NCBI GenBank assembly: GCA_963969595.1
Contig: OZ018417.1
Span: forward strand, 15,502,501-15,566,500
Direction: 5' to 3'
Length of the DNA stretch: 64,000 nt
From: Neckera pumila
Taxonomy: Eukaryota > Streptophyta > Bryopsida > Hypnales > Neckeraceae
The notes beneath the pieces were generated by a model. The model made no database searches and was not told the origin of the DNA. It saw only the letters and a list, made by a program, of their open reading frames with translations. The stretch's first letter is position 1; every line of letters starts with the position of its first letter. Positions 23,941 through 35,101 of this stretch are shown here, in pieces. The position numbers and the translations under genes are program-made.

Positions 23941-25096
23941 TCAACCCCTAAAAGCCCATTCTCCTTTCCGGGAACAAATGGGATTCCAGGCAGGTACCTA
24001 CGGGTTGAACTTTTGTTGTGTTTTTTGAAACTTTTATTGAAGATAGAAAAACTAAGCTTTGTGGGAATATATATTTTTTCAATTGGTGCCCGGGAAAAAA
24101 ATTTGTGTCCAAATAAGCTCAAAACAACCTTCAAGGGGCAACAAAAATTTTAATTTTAATTTTATTTTGTTTTTTAATTTTATTTCTTTATACACAAAAT
24201 TGTGAAATTGGGTTGCTTCAACAATTAGGTTGCCTTCACTGACAAAAGTTAGCACATGAGCCATTGCTTGTCCACATAGAGGCGCATGCAATTCTCTAAA
24301 TCTGAGCCATGAATAGTGCACCAACCCATACAACATACATTGTTCTTTCATTACTGCATTTTTCGGCAATGACTGTACATTTTATATAACGTTGAATGTC
24401 GAGAAATTAGTATGGGGCAGTCTAATTTCACTATTCTGTGTATTTTATATTTTTGTCTATTTGGAAAGCTCTGATTCATTTCATTTGGATTTGTTATGAA
24501 AAAGGTATTGACAATCTTGTTTTTGGGGCACTTAGAACATCTTCTTGAAAACAACAACTTGAATGCATTTTATATAATTTTCTCTAAGGAAAAAGTTCTT
24601 CAAGGTTTAGTTTTTTTGCTAGAACAATCTTACCATTGGGATTTGTGCTTTTAAAATTCCATCTAATTTATATGAATATTTAGATTTTCCTTCTATCTCG
24701 TAACTACTTCTACTTAACAATTTTTTTAATAAAGAAAACTAAGTTTTTTTGGATTTTTTTTCTCCCAAGACTCTCAACTCAATTCTCCACTATAAAGATT
24801 TAAAGCTCAAAATTGTAGTGCAAAACATTTCAGTTAAAAATGTTCAAAGTCAAGATTTCTAGTCCTGCAATGTGCTAAAAAATTTGATTTTTTTCATGTT
24901 AAATGCAGATTGCAAGATATCTGTGCGGTCAAAAATTTTGAGATTTTTTTCACACATTCTTATACTAGTTAGGTGTAAGATCCTACGGTTAGATGTGCAA
25001 AAAAAACATTTTTCTATTTTTTTTACTCTTTGCTACTTAAATGGCAGTTTGGGGTGTTTTTTGGTATAGAAAAAGGCCTTGGCCTTTAGGGGTTAA
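23941..25096 (-). mobile_element. Family A TTAA element A8, with an internal insertion
   Basis: Ends TCAACCCCTAAAAGCCC (one-base-decayed TTAA) and GGCCTTTAGGGGTTAA. Length 1156 bp; the excess over 930 bp is the insertion at about 24,182-24,437. Confidence 0.85.
24182..24437. mobile_element. MITE-like insertion in A8
   Basis: Absent from the otherwise similar copy at 45,987. Ends are ACAAAATTGTGAAATTGG and, reverse-complemented, ACAGAATAGTGAAATTAG, an imperfect terminal inverted repeat of about 20 bp. A minus-strand frame crossing it reads protein-like (CMLYGLVHYSWLRF) but matches nothing I know. Confidence 0.55.
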
Positions 25097-25139
25097 ATTC
25101 TATTGACTTTGTTAGGAAGGTAAAATTTTTTTCCTTCTA

Positions 25140-25546
25140 ACTTTAAATGTTATAATCTTTCAATCAGTGCGGTCAAAGTTTCTGAAATTTTTTCCACACA
25201 TTACTATAGTAGTCTAGTACAAATTTGTCCGGTTGAATATATATATATATATATATATATATTTGGAATCCGGAATTTATTTCAAGAAATTTAAGAACAA
25301 ATAACAGAAAGCCGAGGGCTTTGCCTTGGAGAAAGAGAGAAACCAATCTTGACAACCACATAAAACGCCAATTACACAAGGACCCACATTTAGGTTTCCT
25401 AAGATGCCAGGTGATAGCTCTACGTACGGTTGAATTTTGAAACGAACATACATTTTTTTTCATTTTTTTTCTCATTGTCCTAAAAAGTGACAGTTTTGCA
25501 CAATTCTTGCCTCAAAACGTGCCTCGGTCTGTTTTTGAAGGATTAA
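25140..25546 (-). mobile_element. Family A fragment carrying a LINE fragment
   Basis: GTGCGGTCAAAGTTTCTG near 25,167 and the blocks after 25,455 follow the 3' half of reverse A copies; the terminus (near 25,546) is decayed. Confidence 0.6.
25240..25426 (-). mobile_element. 5'-truncated LINE-type retroposon, (TA)n tail, 9-bp target duplication
   Basis: Read on the minus strand, the insert ends TTGAAATAAATTCCGG...AAATA(TA)n. CGGTTGAAT occurs on both sides (25,230-25,238 and 25,427-25,435). A GCCAAGGCAAAGCCCTCGGC-type segment precedes the tail. Only the 3' end, about 190 bp, survives. Confidence 0.7.
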
Positions 25547-25687
25547 GATCAGAAAGTTTACGACTGAAAGTAGAGATTTTAAACTCATCAATTTTCAACT
25601 ATTTCTTTGATTCAGAAAATGTGTTGTAAAACTAAAAAATGACCTGAGAGACTTGAGAGAGCTTGGGCTTGAGCACTTAGGGGTTAA
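25547..25687 (-). mobile_element. Family D terminal fragment
   Basis: Ends GAGCACTTAGGGGTTAA, matching the CCCCTAAGTGC terminus of the D element at 14,880. The rest of the element is not recognised. Confidence 0.5.
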
Positions 25688-26169
25688 CCCCTAAACATCT
25701 CAATCCTTTTCTAGAATTTTTGCACATTTTTGCTTATATCTTTGTACAGAAACATCATTTACCAAAATTTCATGAATTTGGTCATTAAGGAAGGTTGTCT
25801 TTTCTAGATTCAAGTACTACTTGGGATGAATGAGAACTTACTTGGATGAAACAGTGCCTCGAAGCCCTCTGTTCATCGTCCAAAATATGGACGTCAGGGT
25901 TAAGTTACGTTACGTTATTCACCAGTCCAGTGAATATGCTCTCTAACTTCAAGTTATTATCCAGAGAACAATCAATTCAAGGCAAGACGGAGTAAGTAGA
26001 CTTTAATTGGAGCCTTTAATGGAGGTCTAATTGGCTGTTGAATAAACCTCTGGCGCTCTTGTCTCTTCCATTGAATGGAGTCCTGCGACAGACATGTCAG
26101 GCTTTGGGAACTAATGACTGACACTGCAGGCACGCCATCCAGCCGTTCCGAGGCTCAGCCCGAAACAGT
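25684..26169. other. Possible further TTAA-element start, then spacer
   Basis: TTAACCCCTAAACATC begins at 25,684, sharing the TTAA of the D fragment. No matching right end is certain, though CAGGGTTAA at 25,905 is a candidate. Confidence 0.4.
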
Positions 26170-26375
26170 TCTTCTTTTGCACGGTTTTTTTGTCATGTGG
26201 CTACAGCCAGAAGATCGTTGGATATTTTTCGTAAAGGAAATTTTCATTTTTTTCGGTGAAAATGGACAGAGTATTGTTTTAATTTTTAGACCAAGTATAG
26301 CCAAATTTTACTTAGGTATCATCTAGTTTTGATATAGATAACATCAAGTATCACCCAAGTATCACATGGATATCA
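26170..26375 (+). repeat. Dispersed repeat, copy 2
   Basis: Diverged counterpart of 12,427-12,640, with the same block order. Confidence 0.55.
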
Positions 26376-26734
26376 GGTTTTTATTTTTATTTTTTAATGA
26401 AGTGCCAAAGTGGCAATATTGAATGTTATAGTGGTGCTCGAGATTTCAACATTCATCCACATATTGGATAGAAAATATCATATTAGATCATATCACATAT
26501 TCATAATTCAATTTTCATCCACAATTTGGCGATTTCATCCATGGTTTTTTTTTATTTGAAAATTTCTAGCAATTTTCCACTTTTTAAGTACCAATTTTTT
26601 CTATATTCGTAGTGCCGGGCCATAAAATTTGGTGCAATTTTGCACCAAATTGCCGGAAAAAAAACACCGATGGATATTGAAGGTTTAGCTAGCTTCTTCT
26701 CCAAAATGATTGTAGTTGGACTTGTATATATAGG
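26376..26734. other. AT-rich spacer
   Basis: Contains the perfect short palindrome AATTTGGTGCAAT / ATTGCACCAAATT-type near 26,631-26,656; nothing else recognisable. Confidence 0.45.
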
Positions 26735-27703
26735 TTAACGCCTAAAGTCCCAAGGCCATTTTTCTGTCAAAAACGACTCAAAATTCCCAATTCTGTTGCG
26801 TTCATCTAAGAAAAGAGAAAAAATATATTTTTTAGAATCTAACCGTAGGATCTTGTACTTAACTTATCTCAAATCATGAGGTAAAAATTTCATGAAGTTT
26901 GATCGTACAAATTAGAAAATATTAGCATTCAAAGTTGAAAAAATATGATTTTTTGAATACTGACTTGCAATTTCAGATGACTTTGACCGCCACTTGTAAA
27001 AAAATTGCACTACAGAATTTGAATTTAATTTTTTTTATGTTGAATAATTGAGTTGAGAGTCTTAAAAAAACATTCCAAAAAAACACACTTGATTCTCATT
27101 CTTTAAAAAATTGTTAAGCAGAAGTAGGTCCAAGATTGAAAGAAAAACTAAATCATCAATAGCTCTAAGGTGGGATTAAAACACTATAATCCCAATGTTG
27201 AGATTCTTTTAGCAAGCATACTTAGCCTTGTCAAACAGTTTTTTTTAGATTGTGAAAATTGCATTCAGAAATGAGTCCTACAAGTTTTTTTTCAAGCAGA
27301 TGCTCTAATCGCCCAAAAAATAAGATTGTCCATAATTTTCACATAACAAATCCAAATGGAATGAATCAAAGCTTCCCATATAGATAAAAATAATAAAGAA
27401 ATAAATATTTAAGCTTCCCATAAATATAAAAGTACAAGCTTTCCTATGAGAAAATAATTTTAAAAATTAATTTTTTTTTGTGTGTGAGAAGATTTATGTC
27501 TGCCGCACTGAAGAGAAAGACCTTTTGTGCCATAATTTTTGCTCCCGGGCACCAATTGAAATAAAAATTATATTCCCATAAAGCTAATGTATTTTTCTAT
27601 CTTCACAAAAAGTTTCAAAAAATAACGATGAATATTGAAGCTATTGTAGCCTGCCCTAAATCCATTCTTTCCCCCAAGGGGACAATGGGACTTTAGGGGT
27701 TAA
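26735..27703 (+). mobile_element. Family A TTAA element A9
   Basis: TTAACGCCTAAAGTCCC at the left, GGGACTTTAGGGGTTAA at the right; 969 bp. Same subfamily as A1 and A10. Confidence 0.88.
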
Positions 27704-28194
27704 AGCTACGAAGAAAAATATAAGAATCACTGCTGAAAATGAAAATGTGTAGATTAGATTCTTGTGGGGCGCAATCTATCAAACAGCATAGTAATCTGGA
27801 GTGTGGATTCCAAGACGGTTCCACATTGAGAATCCCTAATAAAATTTGTTAGAAAAAAGAATTTAAAAATCTCACAAATGATGAAAATCAAGAAAAGAAA
27901 AAAATCATCAAGTAGGGCCAATACTACACATGAATGGAAATTGCAACCCTTGTCTTGATCCATGACGACAGTGATGAGTCTTGGGAAAAGGATATCATTG
28001 CCACTTGTGCCCATGAAGAATTACTAATCAAGTGTGTTACATCTGTAATGTTGCATGGGTCCTTTCTTCCACTATTATAACATTGTATAACCAGGCAATG
28101 GTTCTCCTCGTGCTGGGAAGGTAATATGTCTCCCTAAACACCTGGAAGAGACTTAATAGTTAATTTCAGAAGAGTCATGGAAGACCAATTTGTT
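27704..28194. other. Spacer
   Basis: No supported gene; the minus-strand 86-codon frame at 27,754-28,014 has no known motif. Confidence 0.45.
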
Positions 28195-28245
28195 CAATGT
28201 AGGGGTCCCTTCTTCAAAAATGCAAAAGGGACCCCTATTGCATTG
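28195..28245. repeat. Short hairpin, AGGGGTCCCTT arms
   Basis: CAATGTAGGGGTCCCTT pairs with AAGGGACCCCTATTGCATTG across a short loop. A related block (AAAAGGGACCCCTGCTTCATT, about 30,747) occurs once more, so it may be part of a dispersed element. Confidence 0.55.
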
Positions 28246-28381
28246 GTAAGCAATGTTATGAGTGCCAGTGCTCAATTTCAATGTGTATTCCTCCTTCCAA
28301 AAGCTTTCATAATCCATTCTAACTCATTTTTGTAGCTTCTTTTAGTCTGTGCTTGTTTCTCTTCATTGTTCAGGGCATCTA

Positions 28382-28502
28382 CACACTATGGCCGTCCAAG
28401 TCGAGAGGCCGTGGAACTCTGCAATATGATTTGTGGAACCGACAGCCCCTGCAATATGATTGGTGGAAACGACGGACTCTCGACTTGGATGGCCATAGTG
28501 TG
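28382..28502. repeat. Hairpin with internal direct repeats
   Basis: Arms of 26 bp (CACACTATGGCCGTCCAAG.. and ..CTTGGATGGCCATAGTGTG) differ at one position. Between them a 30-bp unit GCAATATGATT.GTGGAA is repeated directly (28,421 and 28,451). No coding content. Confidence 0.7.
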
Positions 28503-28629
28503 AAGAGACCCTCAATCTTTGCCTTGGTTGTTTTGTATTGTGATTTTTTTAACGTAAAGTTTCTTCCATTTGGTAAAAATTAAATAAAATTAAAAAAATT
28601 AAAAAGCTTTCATGAATAGAGCATTCTTT

Positions 28630-28990
28630 TAGAGTTAGCAAAACTGACCATTGTCCATAGTTAAGGTAGAGGCACCAATTGCCAACCAAGCCCAGTGCCC
28701 AACTTGTAGGGTGCAATCTTTCCAACCAAGGTTGAAACAAATTTCCAATTGAAGCTTTGAATGTAGATTTTTTGGTCCTTTTAAAGGTTGCAATTAATAA
28801 GATTATGACACGTGTCCCGAAGTAGTGAACAAGAAAGTAGGAAGTAATGAGCAAGAAAATAGTTCTTGAATGATCGGAATTGGAAAACTCTAGACATTGG
28901 CGACTTGTGAAGTGCACTTTTTGGCTCCCAAAATTCACAGTAATTTCAATTTTGGGAAAACAATTCTGAAAAATTTGTAGTCCTCATATT
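28630..28990 (+). repeat. Dispersed repeat E, copy 1
   Basis: Shares ordered blocks with 38,250-38,540, including AGTTCTTGAATGATCGGAAT, a GACA.GTGTCCC block and AGTAATTT. Unclassified. Confidence 0.6.
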
Positions 28991-30565
28991 TCCTATCTTC
29001 CTCCATGGAAAAAATTCCACCACCTCATACTGCTCACGATCTGCTCCAAAATTGCTTAAATGATCAGCTACTGGTGCCTCCACCTTGGTATGCATGGCAA
29101 TGTTGAAAAACAAAGACTCAAACTCAGCCTTGCATTCATTGTAAGTTTGAGAGAATGTAGAGTGCTTTGAGAGTGGGGAAGCATCTGTCATCTTCCTCCT
29201 GGCTTTTGGTACCTCCTACAGGTATCTGAGATATTGTGCACAAAAAAAAGGGATGCTTTGTCTTTGATGGTGTTGAGGCAGATCCTCACGGGTTTCACGG
29301 ACCCTAAATTGCACCTTTGAAGGTCAGCCTTGTGGCCCGAATTTACCCCGGGAAAAATGCAGGAATTTTGTGTTTGCCACAGTTTTCTTTTTGCAAATTC
29401 TGAATTCATATTTGCAATCAGAGACCTCAAATTAGCTAGGGGAGGTCAACAACATACCTTAGGCATGGCACAAAATAGGGGGCTATTATTTTACATTTAT
29501 CTCGGAGAATACAGAATTTACCTCGTAGGGCCCACATTTGAAGGCATGATTTAGCGCCTTGTACAATGGACAATGGACAATGGACAATGGAGTACAACAA
29601 TCTTACAAATTGCCTATTTTTGCAATTTAAAGATTTTTGCATAGAATAGAAAAAAATTGGGATTTTTCATCTTGCATAATTAACATTCAATTCTTGTGCA
29701 ATCCCAATCAAGCATACCAAATTTCAATTTTAGAAAATCAAAATTCCGCTTTTGGTGATCTTCATGGTTTTAATCTTCATGGTTTTACATAATACTTTAT
29801 TGAAAACAATAGGTGATAAAAAATTTAATACAACTGTATAGATATGTAGGGAACCTCCATACACACATCTTTCATATTTAAAAACACCCCATAAAATAAC
29901 AAAAATATGATCTATGAAGACTTCAATGTGAGGTGTTGTATGACCAAACTTTGTAAGATAGATATCTCTATATCATTTAACTAGATTTTGGCAAAGTAAT
30001 TGTACCATCATGCTCAAATGTACAAAATTAGTTACCATGTGAGGGATAAATAGAAAAAACTAATTACAATAAAGAGACATCTATTTTATAAAATTTGAAC
30101 ATTGTTGTATCAATATTGAAATCTCTATAGAAGGAATTGTAAAACTTTTTTGGATGTGTTTATTGAAGGTACAATGTGCATATGGATGTTATCTACATAT
30201 CTCCACAATTGAATTTGAAAAATTAATCCACAATGTTCTTCAATGAATTATCATGTAAATAATAAACATTAAATAAAAAATTCATCAAAATATAATTTTT
30301 TTAGAGTTCTAAGAAAAAATTGACAAAGATGAAGTAATTCCAAATCATGTTGAATAAAATTGAGTTTTAGATGTGGCTAACTTTTAAATTCATTTTCTTT
30401 CAAACCGCAACTAATTTTTTCTTCAAACTTATATGATAACGTGTAGTATCTTGCATACTACAAATTTTGTATATCTACTTTTGGACTTTGTCCCATTGAT
30501 GCTTATGGTATGGTTGTTTGAATGAAAACGTTTCAAATTTGTACTCTGTTTCATTCATCACTATA
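28991..30565. other. Spacer with two unrecognised minus-strand frames
   Basis: Consecutive frames at 29,430-29,188 and 29,191-28,946 have protein-like composition (for example TYNECKAEFESLFF) and are separated by a stop. I recognise no family; a decayed gene fragment is possible. The rest is AT-rich. A 9-bp tandem GACAATGGA lies at 29,563-29,592. Confidence 0.3.
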
Positions 30566-30666
30566 TCTTACAAAAAACTTTCATAAAATTGTGCCAAACA
30601 TTAAGAACGTGCCCAAAATTCATTTTGTCCTTCAAAGGGACAATACCGTGGGACTTTAGGAGTTAA
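30566..30666 (+). mobile_element. Family A 3'-end fragment
   Basis: Ends GTGGGACTTTAGGAGTTAA, with the GTCCTTCAAAGGGAC palindrome preceding it; the upstream part is lost. Confidence 0.65.
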
Positions 30667-31084
30667 TTCAAGGATTGAAGTTGGCTGAGGAGCCATATAT
30701 ATATAAGACAATTTTGTTCACTAGTGAGGTCTCCTTTTCAAGGATGCAAAAGGGACCCCTGCTTCATTAGGAAACAATGTTATGTATTTGGATGAATTTA
30801 AATACTGTTACCTTACTCAAATGGGAAAAAAATGATTGAAGGTGAGGATGACAGAATTATTTTTTCTAAATACCCTGACCAAACTCACCCAAGATTGGTT
30901 GGAAATAACCCAACAGCACTCAGCTGGTACGTCTTGCATTAACAATTCTGCAATATAAGTTAAAAACCATCAAGGAGGAGGCAACTTGGTCGGATCATCA
31001 TGTCATAGATGCGGATTCACTCAATGAGGATCCGCCTACTCCAAGCACATGCTGAATGCAATTGGTGGTAAGGGAAGGAAATAA

Positions 31085-31582
31085 TAAGGTGAACGAGCCC
31101 ATTATCACCACCCTTCTCAATTCCGCCCTCATGTATCCATGGAGTAAGTTTCAAAGGCTAAAATGTTCATCATAAGTACCCTTCTCAATTCCACCCTCAT
31201 GTATCTATGGAGATATTTCAGAGGCTAACATGCTCATTACATGCATCTTTCTCAATTCCGCCCTCATGTACCCATAGGGTACGTTTCAAAGGCTGAAATG
31301 TTCATCACATGATGGTACCCTTCTCAATTCCGCCCCCATATATCCATGGAGTACGTTTTCAGAGGTTGAAATGTTCACCATAGGTACCCCTTCTCAATTC
31401 CGCCCTTATATACCTATAGGGTATGTTTCAAAGGCTAAAATGTTCACCACAAGATGGTACCCTTCCCAATTCCATCCTCATGTACCCATGGGGTACATTT
31501 CAGAGGGAAAATCTTCACCACAGGTACACATGAGGGTGAAATTGAGAAGGGTGGTGGTTAATTCATGGGCTGGTTCACCTTA
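31085..31582. mobile_element. TIR-flanked minisatellite (six units of about 70 bp)
   Basis: Outer inverted repeats of about 50 bp (AAGGTGAACGAGCCC.. at 31,085; ..GGGCTGGTTCACCTT at 31,581) enclose an array. The motif CTTCTCAATTCCGCCCTCAT recurs at about 31,114, 31,182, 31,249, 31,321, 31,391 and 31,463. The repeat motif is itself part of the inverted end, suggesting growth from the terminus. Confidence 0.75.
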
Positions 31583-31975
31583 TGATTGGGTAATTCACCC
31601 CGTGGGAAGCGTGGCTGGCTCTGGACGCATGTGGAGCAGGCATCAGTTTGGGCATGATTTTCGAACCTGGTATTAAATTATGGGGATGAGGAACTTTTTC
31701 ATGATGATCTGGTGTAGCAATTAGTCATCATCAGAATGTGGAAGTCCGGAAATTACAAACAAAAGCATATGTTGGAAATTAGTTTTAACGAGTGTTGCTG
31801 AGTATTTCTTAGAATAAAATAAAAAAATAAATTGGAAGAGCTTGACATTACATAGTAAGATTACTTTTGAAAATTTATAAAAAAATAATTGAAACTTTTT
31901 GAACATGTCTATATTGTGGATTCATGTAGTCATAGCATTATTTCTTCTTTCTAGAGATATACAACATGATTTTTC
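31583..31975. other. AT-rich spacer
   Basis: Nothing recognisable. Confidence 0.45.
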
Positions 31976-32662
31976 TTAACCCCTAAAGTTTTATGACTAT
32001 GTTTTCACCCAAAATGCTCGAAAACTGCCATTTGTAGTAGAGGTACCAAATTTTGATAAAACAAAACCATTTTTGGACACATGTAACTGTAAGATCTTGT
32101 AGAACACTTACTTAAGAACATGTGGAAAAAATTTCAGACATTTCCACTATATGGATTGAAAGATATGAGTGTTTGAAATCTCAGAAATGTTTTTTTTGTA
32201 CCTGCAAAAAAACTAGCAGGAGCACTTCACAAGCTCCACTTTTCTAAGATAAAATGTCCAAAATGGTGGTGCTTCTTTATATTCATTTTCCTAGGTAAGT
32301 TGGCTACATGATCAAGAAGATTCACATCATTTGCAATTGTACAACATATAGGAAAAAATAGTGAGTTGAAAGAAGTAGAGAACGATTCAAAGTATGAAAT
32401 TGTTAAGAATTTAATTATGGAATTGAAAAATGCCAATCCCAATGGTTGTAATGTTGTAATAAACAATCTACATCCTATGATTTTATTTTTTTCCAAAAAT
32501 ATCTGAAATTGAATTAAATAAACATTTTCAAAGTTTGTTTTAAGTAGAGAATCCATAACTGCCTACTCGGCTCCAGAAAAAAGTAGCATATTAGTCCATA
32601 ACTTTTTACTCATATTTTCAAATGTCATGAAACTTAGTGTATATGAAAGATATTCCTTGTCC
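31976..32662 (+). mobile_element. Family C element C5, 3'-truncated
   Basis: Starts TTAACCCCTAAAGTTTTATGAC and follows C1 block by block, stopping at GATATTCCTTG. The last quarter is missing. Confidence 0.8.
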
Positions 32663-32815
32663 CTAATTCATGGAACAAAGTGCAATTCATCATCCACTCA
32701 ACAGATGACTAAGCGGTGAGGGCTTCAGTGGTAGCGACAAAATCCTCATGCTCCCATAAGTGAATAGAAATCATGTTGGTGAATAGAATCTACATATTTG
32801 TGCTTTACTCAATCT

Positions 32816-33075
32816 CATTAGATGACATTGGAAGGTATTGGAGGGCTGTTTCAAGCCCGTTCCCATATTTGGCTAGATTATGTGAATAGCCGGTACGGGC
32901 TATTAGAATTTTAAATAAAAAAAATAAAAAACTCTTTCCTAAATATATATAATTTTTTTTAGAAAATGATGTGGCATGGTTTCAGCCACATTAGCCAGCA
33001 GTTATCCTGCATTCCCGCAGTCTGGGAACGCAAGATAATTCAAAATCTCTTAGAGGCCTCAAGTGTCATCTAATG
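32816..33075. mobile_element. Family B MITE, copy 2
   Basis: CATTAGATGACATTGGAAGG at the left; the right end is its imperfect mirror, GTCATCTAATG. Internal inverted pair GGCATGGTTTCAGCC region; 260 bp. Confidence 0.7.
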
Positions 33076-33539
33076 ATTCCAATGGTATTATTTAATTTTT
33101 AAAATAATATCATGAGTCACTTGGCATCGATAAATGAATTTAGAAGAAAAACTAAGACTCCTATAATTTTGCCTTATAACAGTATTTTCTATGAAAATTA
33201 ATATTCACTTTTATACATGAATATTGTACAAGTCAAAAGGAAGAGAAATTTTGCATTCTCTTAGGTTGCATTTTCACTATCTAATTTATGGTTTTCTAGA
33301 CAAAAGAAGAGAATAAAAAAATACCTAACTCAGTCTTAAACCCAAAAATTTTGATCTAAAGGGACTTGGATAAAACTTAGATGTTCTATAAAATAAGCCT
33401 TCTACAACCTTTTGGGGCTTTCCATCAAATGAGATTATGTTATGCATCAACAATAGAAACAATCTAGAAGGTCTATTTTGAAAAGAAAATCAATTTAAAA
33501 GCACTTTGATCATGCACCAAAAAGAAAATTCAAAATTTT
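33076..33539. other. AT-rich spacer
   Basis: Nothing recognisable. Confidence 0.45.
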
Positions 33540-34841
33540 AACATGTATTTAATTTTCAAAGTTTCCATACCTACTTGCAAACTAACACTCCTCGAAACTT
33601 TCATCTCATTAACCCCTAAAATCCCAAGGCCATTTTTTTTGTCAAAAACCACTCAAAATTGCCATTTTTGCCGTGTTTACACAAGAACACAATTTTTTTT
33701 TTTAGAATCTAACCTTAGGATCTTGTACTCCACTTGTCAAAGATTACGTGGTAAGAATTTCATGAAGTTTTCCTGTATAGACTGGAAGATATTAGCATTC
33801 AAAGTTGAAAAAGGAAAGTTTTTTTGAACACTGGCCTGTATTTTCAGATGACTTTGACCGCCATTTGTGGAAATTTTTTGCACTATAGACTTTGAATTAA
33901 ATTTTTTTTATGTTGAAGATGTGAGTTGAAAGTCTTGAAAAAAATTCCAAAAAAATTCCGCTTACTTTTCATTCTTTGAAAAATTGTTAAATAGAAGTAG
34001 GTCCAAGATTGGAAAAAAAACTAAATCGTTAATAGCTCTTAGGTAGAAATGAAACACAATAATCCCAATGGTGAGATTTTTTTAACAAGCAAATACAACA
34101 TTCTCAAAAAATAAATTGTGAAAAATTGTGAAAATTGCATTCAAAAATGAATCCTACATGTTCTTTTTCAAGAAGATGCTTAGATTGTTCAAAAAACAAG
34201 ATTGTCCTTAACTTTCTTATTATTAGTCCAAATAAAATGAATCAAAGATTCACATGTAGACAAAAATATAAAATTCTAGTGAAAAAAAAAATTAAAATTT
34301 ATTTTCACTTATTGCAAAAAAGTTGTGCTGCCCGCCAAGTTAATTTTGAGGCTTTTGTGGTATAACTTTTGCTCCCATGCACCAATTAAAATAAAAATCA
34401 TATTCCCACTAAGCTAATCAATTTTTCTATCTTATGGAAAAGTTTCAAAAAGTTTCACTAAAAAATGAGGTCACATGAACTTGCCCAAAATCTGATTTGT
34501 CCCCCGAGGGGACAATGGGACTTTAGAGGTTAATAAAATGGAATGATCCAAAGCTTTCCATGTGTATGTAAATCTAGAGAACCAATTTCAAACTTTTATT
34601 TATTTTTAAAGAAGTTTTTTGAACTGATTGAATTGCCCGCCAAGCAATGAAAATTATGTATCATGCAATAACTTTCTAACTATGTAGTCCAGAATTTTGA
34701 AAATTGTTGAGCCTTAAAGCTACTTCTTGGGCACATGTTGTATGAAACTTTTAAAGAAAAAAAAGAAAAACTCCGTTCATGGAAAGTTGCACAAAATCAC
34801 AATGTTGCCAAAAAAATGCAGTTTTTACATTTACGGGTTAA
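33540..34841 (+). mobile_element. Family C element C6 (5'-truncated host), split by A10
   Basis: C sequence CACTCC..TTTCATCTCA precedes A10 and AAATGGAATGATCC follows it; C3 has these blocks joined. The host ends TTTACGGGTTAA. Confidence 0.75.
33609..34533 (+). mobile_element. Family A TTAA element A10, inserted in C6
   Basis: TTAACCCCTAAAATCCC at the left, GGGACTTTAGAGGTTAA at the right; 925 bp, with TTAA on both sides and the host continuous across it. GTCCCCCGAGGGGAC palindrome present. Confidence 0.9.
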
Positions 34842-34879
34842 CAAGTTTAAAAGTTGAAATAGCATGAAACCTCTATAAA

Positions 34880-35101
34880 CATTAGAGGAGATTCGGGCTT
34901 CTAAGAGACTGCAAGTTCCCGGACTGTGGGAACTTTGCAGGAATGCTGGGACTACCACGTTAGATATTTTTTTTTCTTTTGAATTTTTTTTAGTATTCTT
35001 TTAACATTTTAGTAAATTTTTTTTTCTAACAGTAGTGCGCTGTTCCCAACATCGAGAACAACCCTAAAACGGTCTTCCGGAGGCTTAGATCAAATCTAAT
35101 G
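34880..35101. mobile_element. Family B MITE, copy 3
   Basis: CATTAGAGGAGATTCGGG at the left and AAATCTAATGG at the right; GTTCCCGGACTGTGGGAAC internal hairpin shared in style with the other two copies. 222 bp and diverged. Confidence 0.6.

Noticed and set aside
28946..29430. Two consecutive minus-strand frames of 80-81 codons
   Set aside because: Composition is protein-like but no motif is recognised, and a stop separates them; kept only as a note in the spacer entry.
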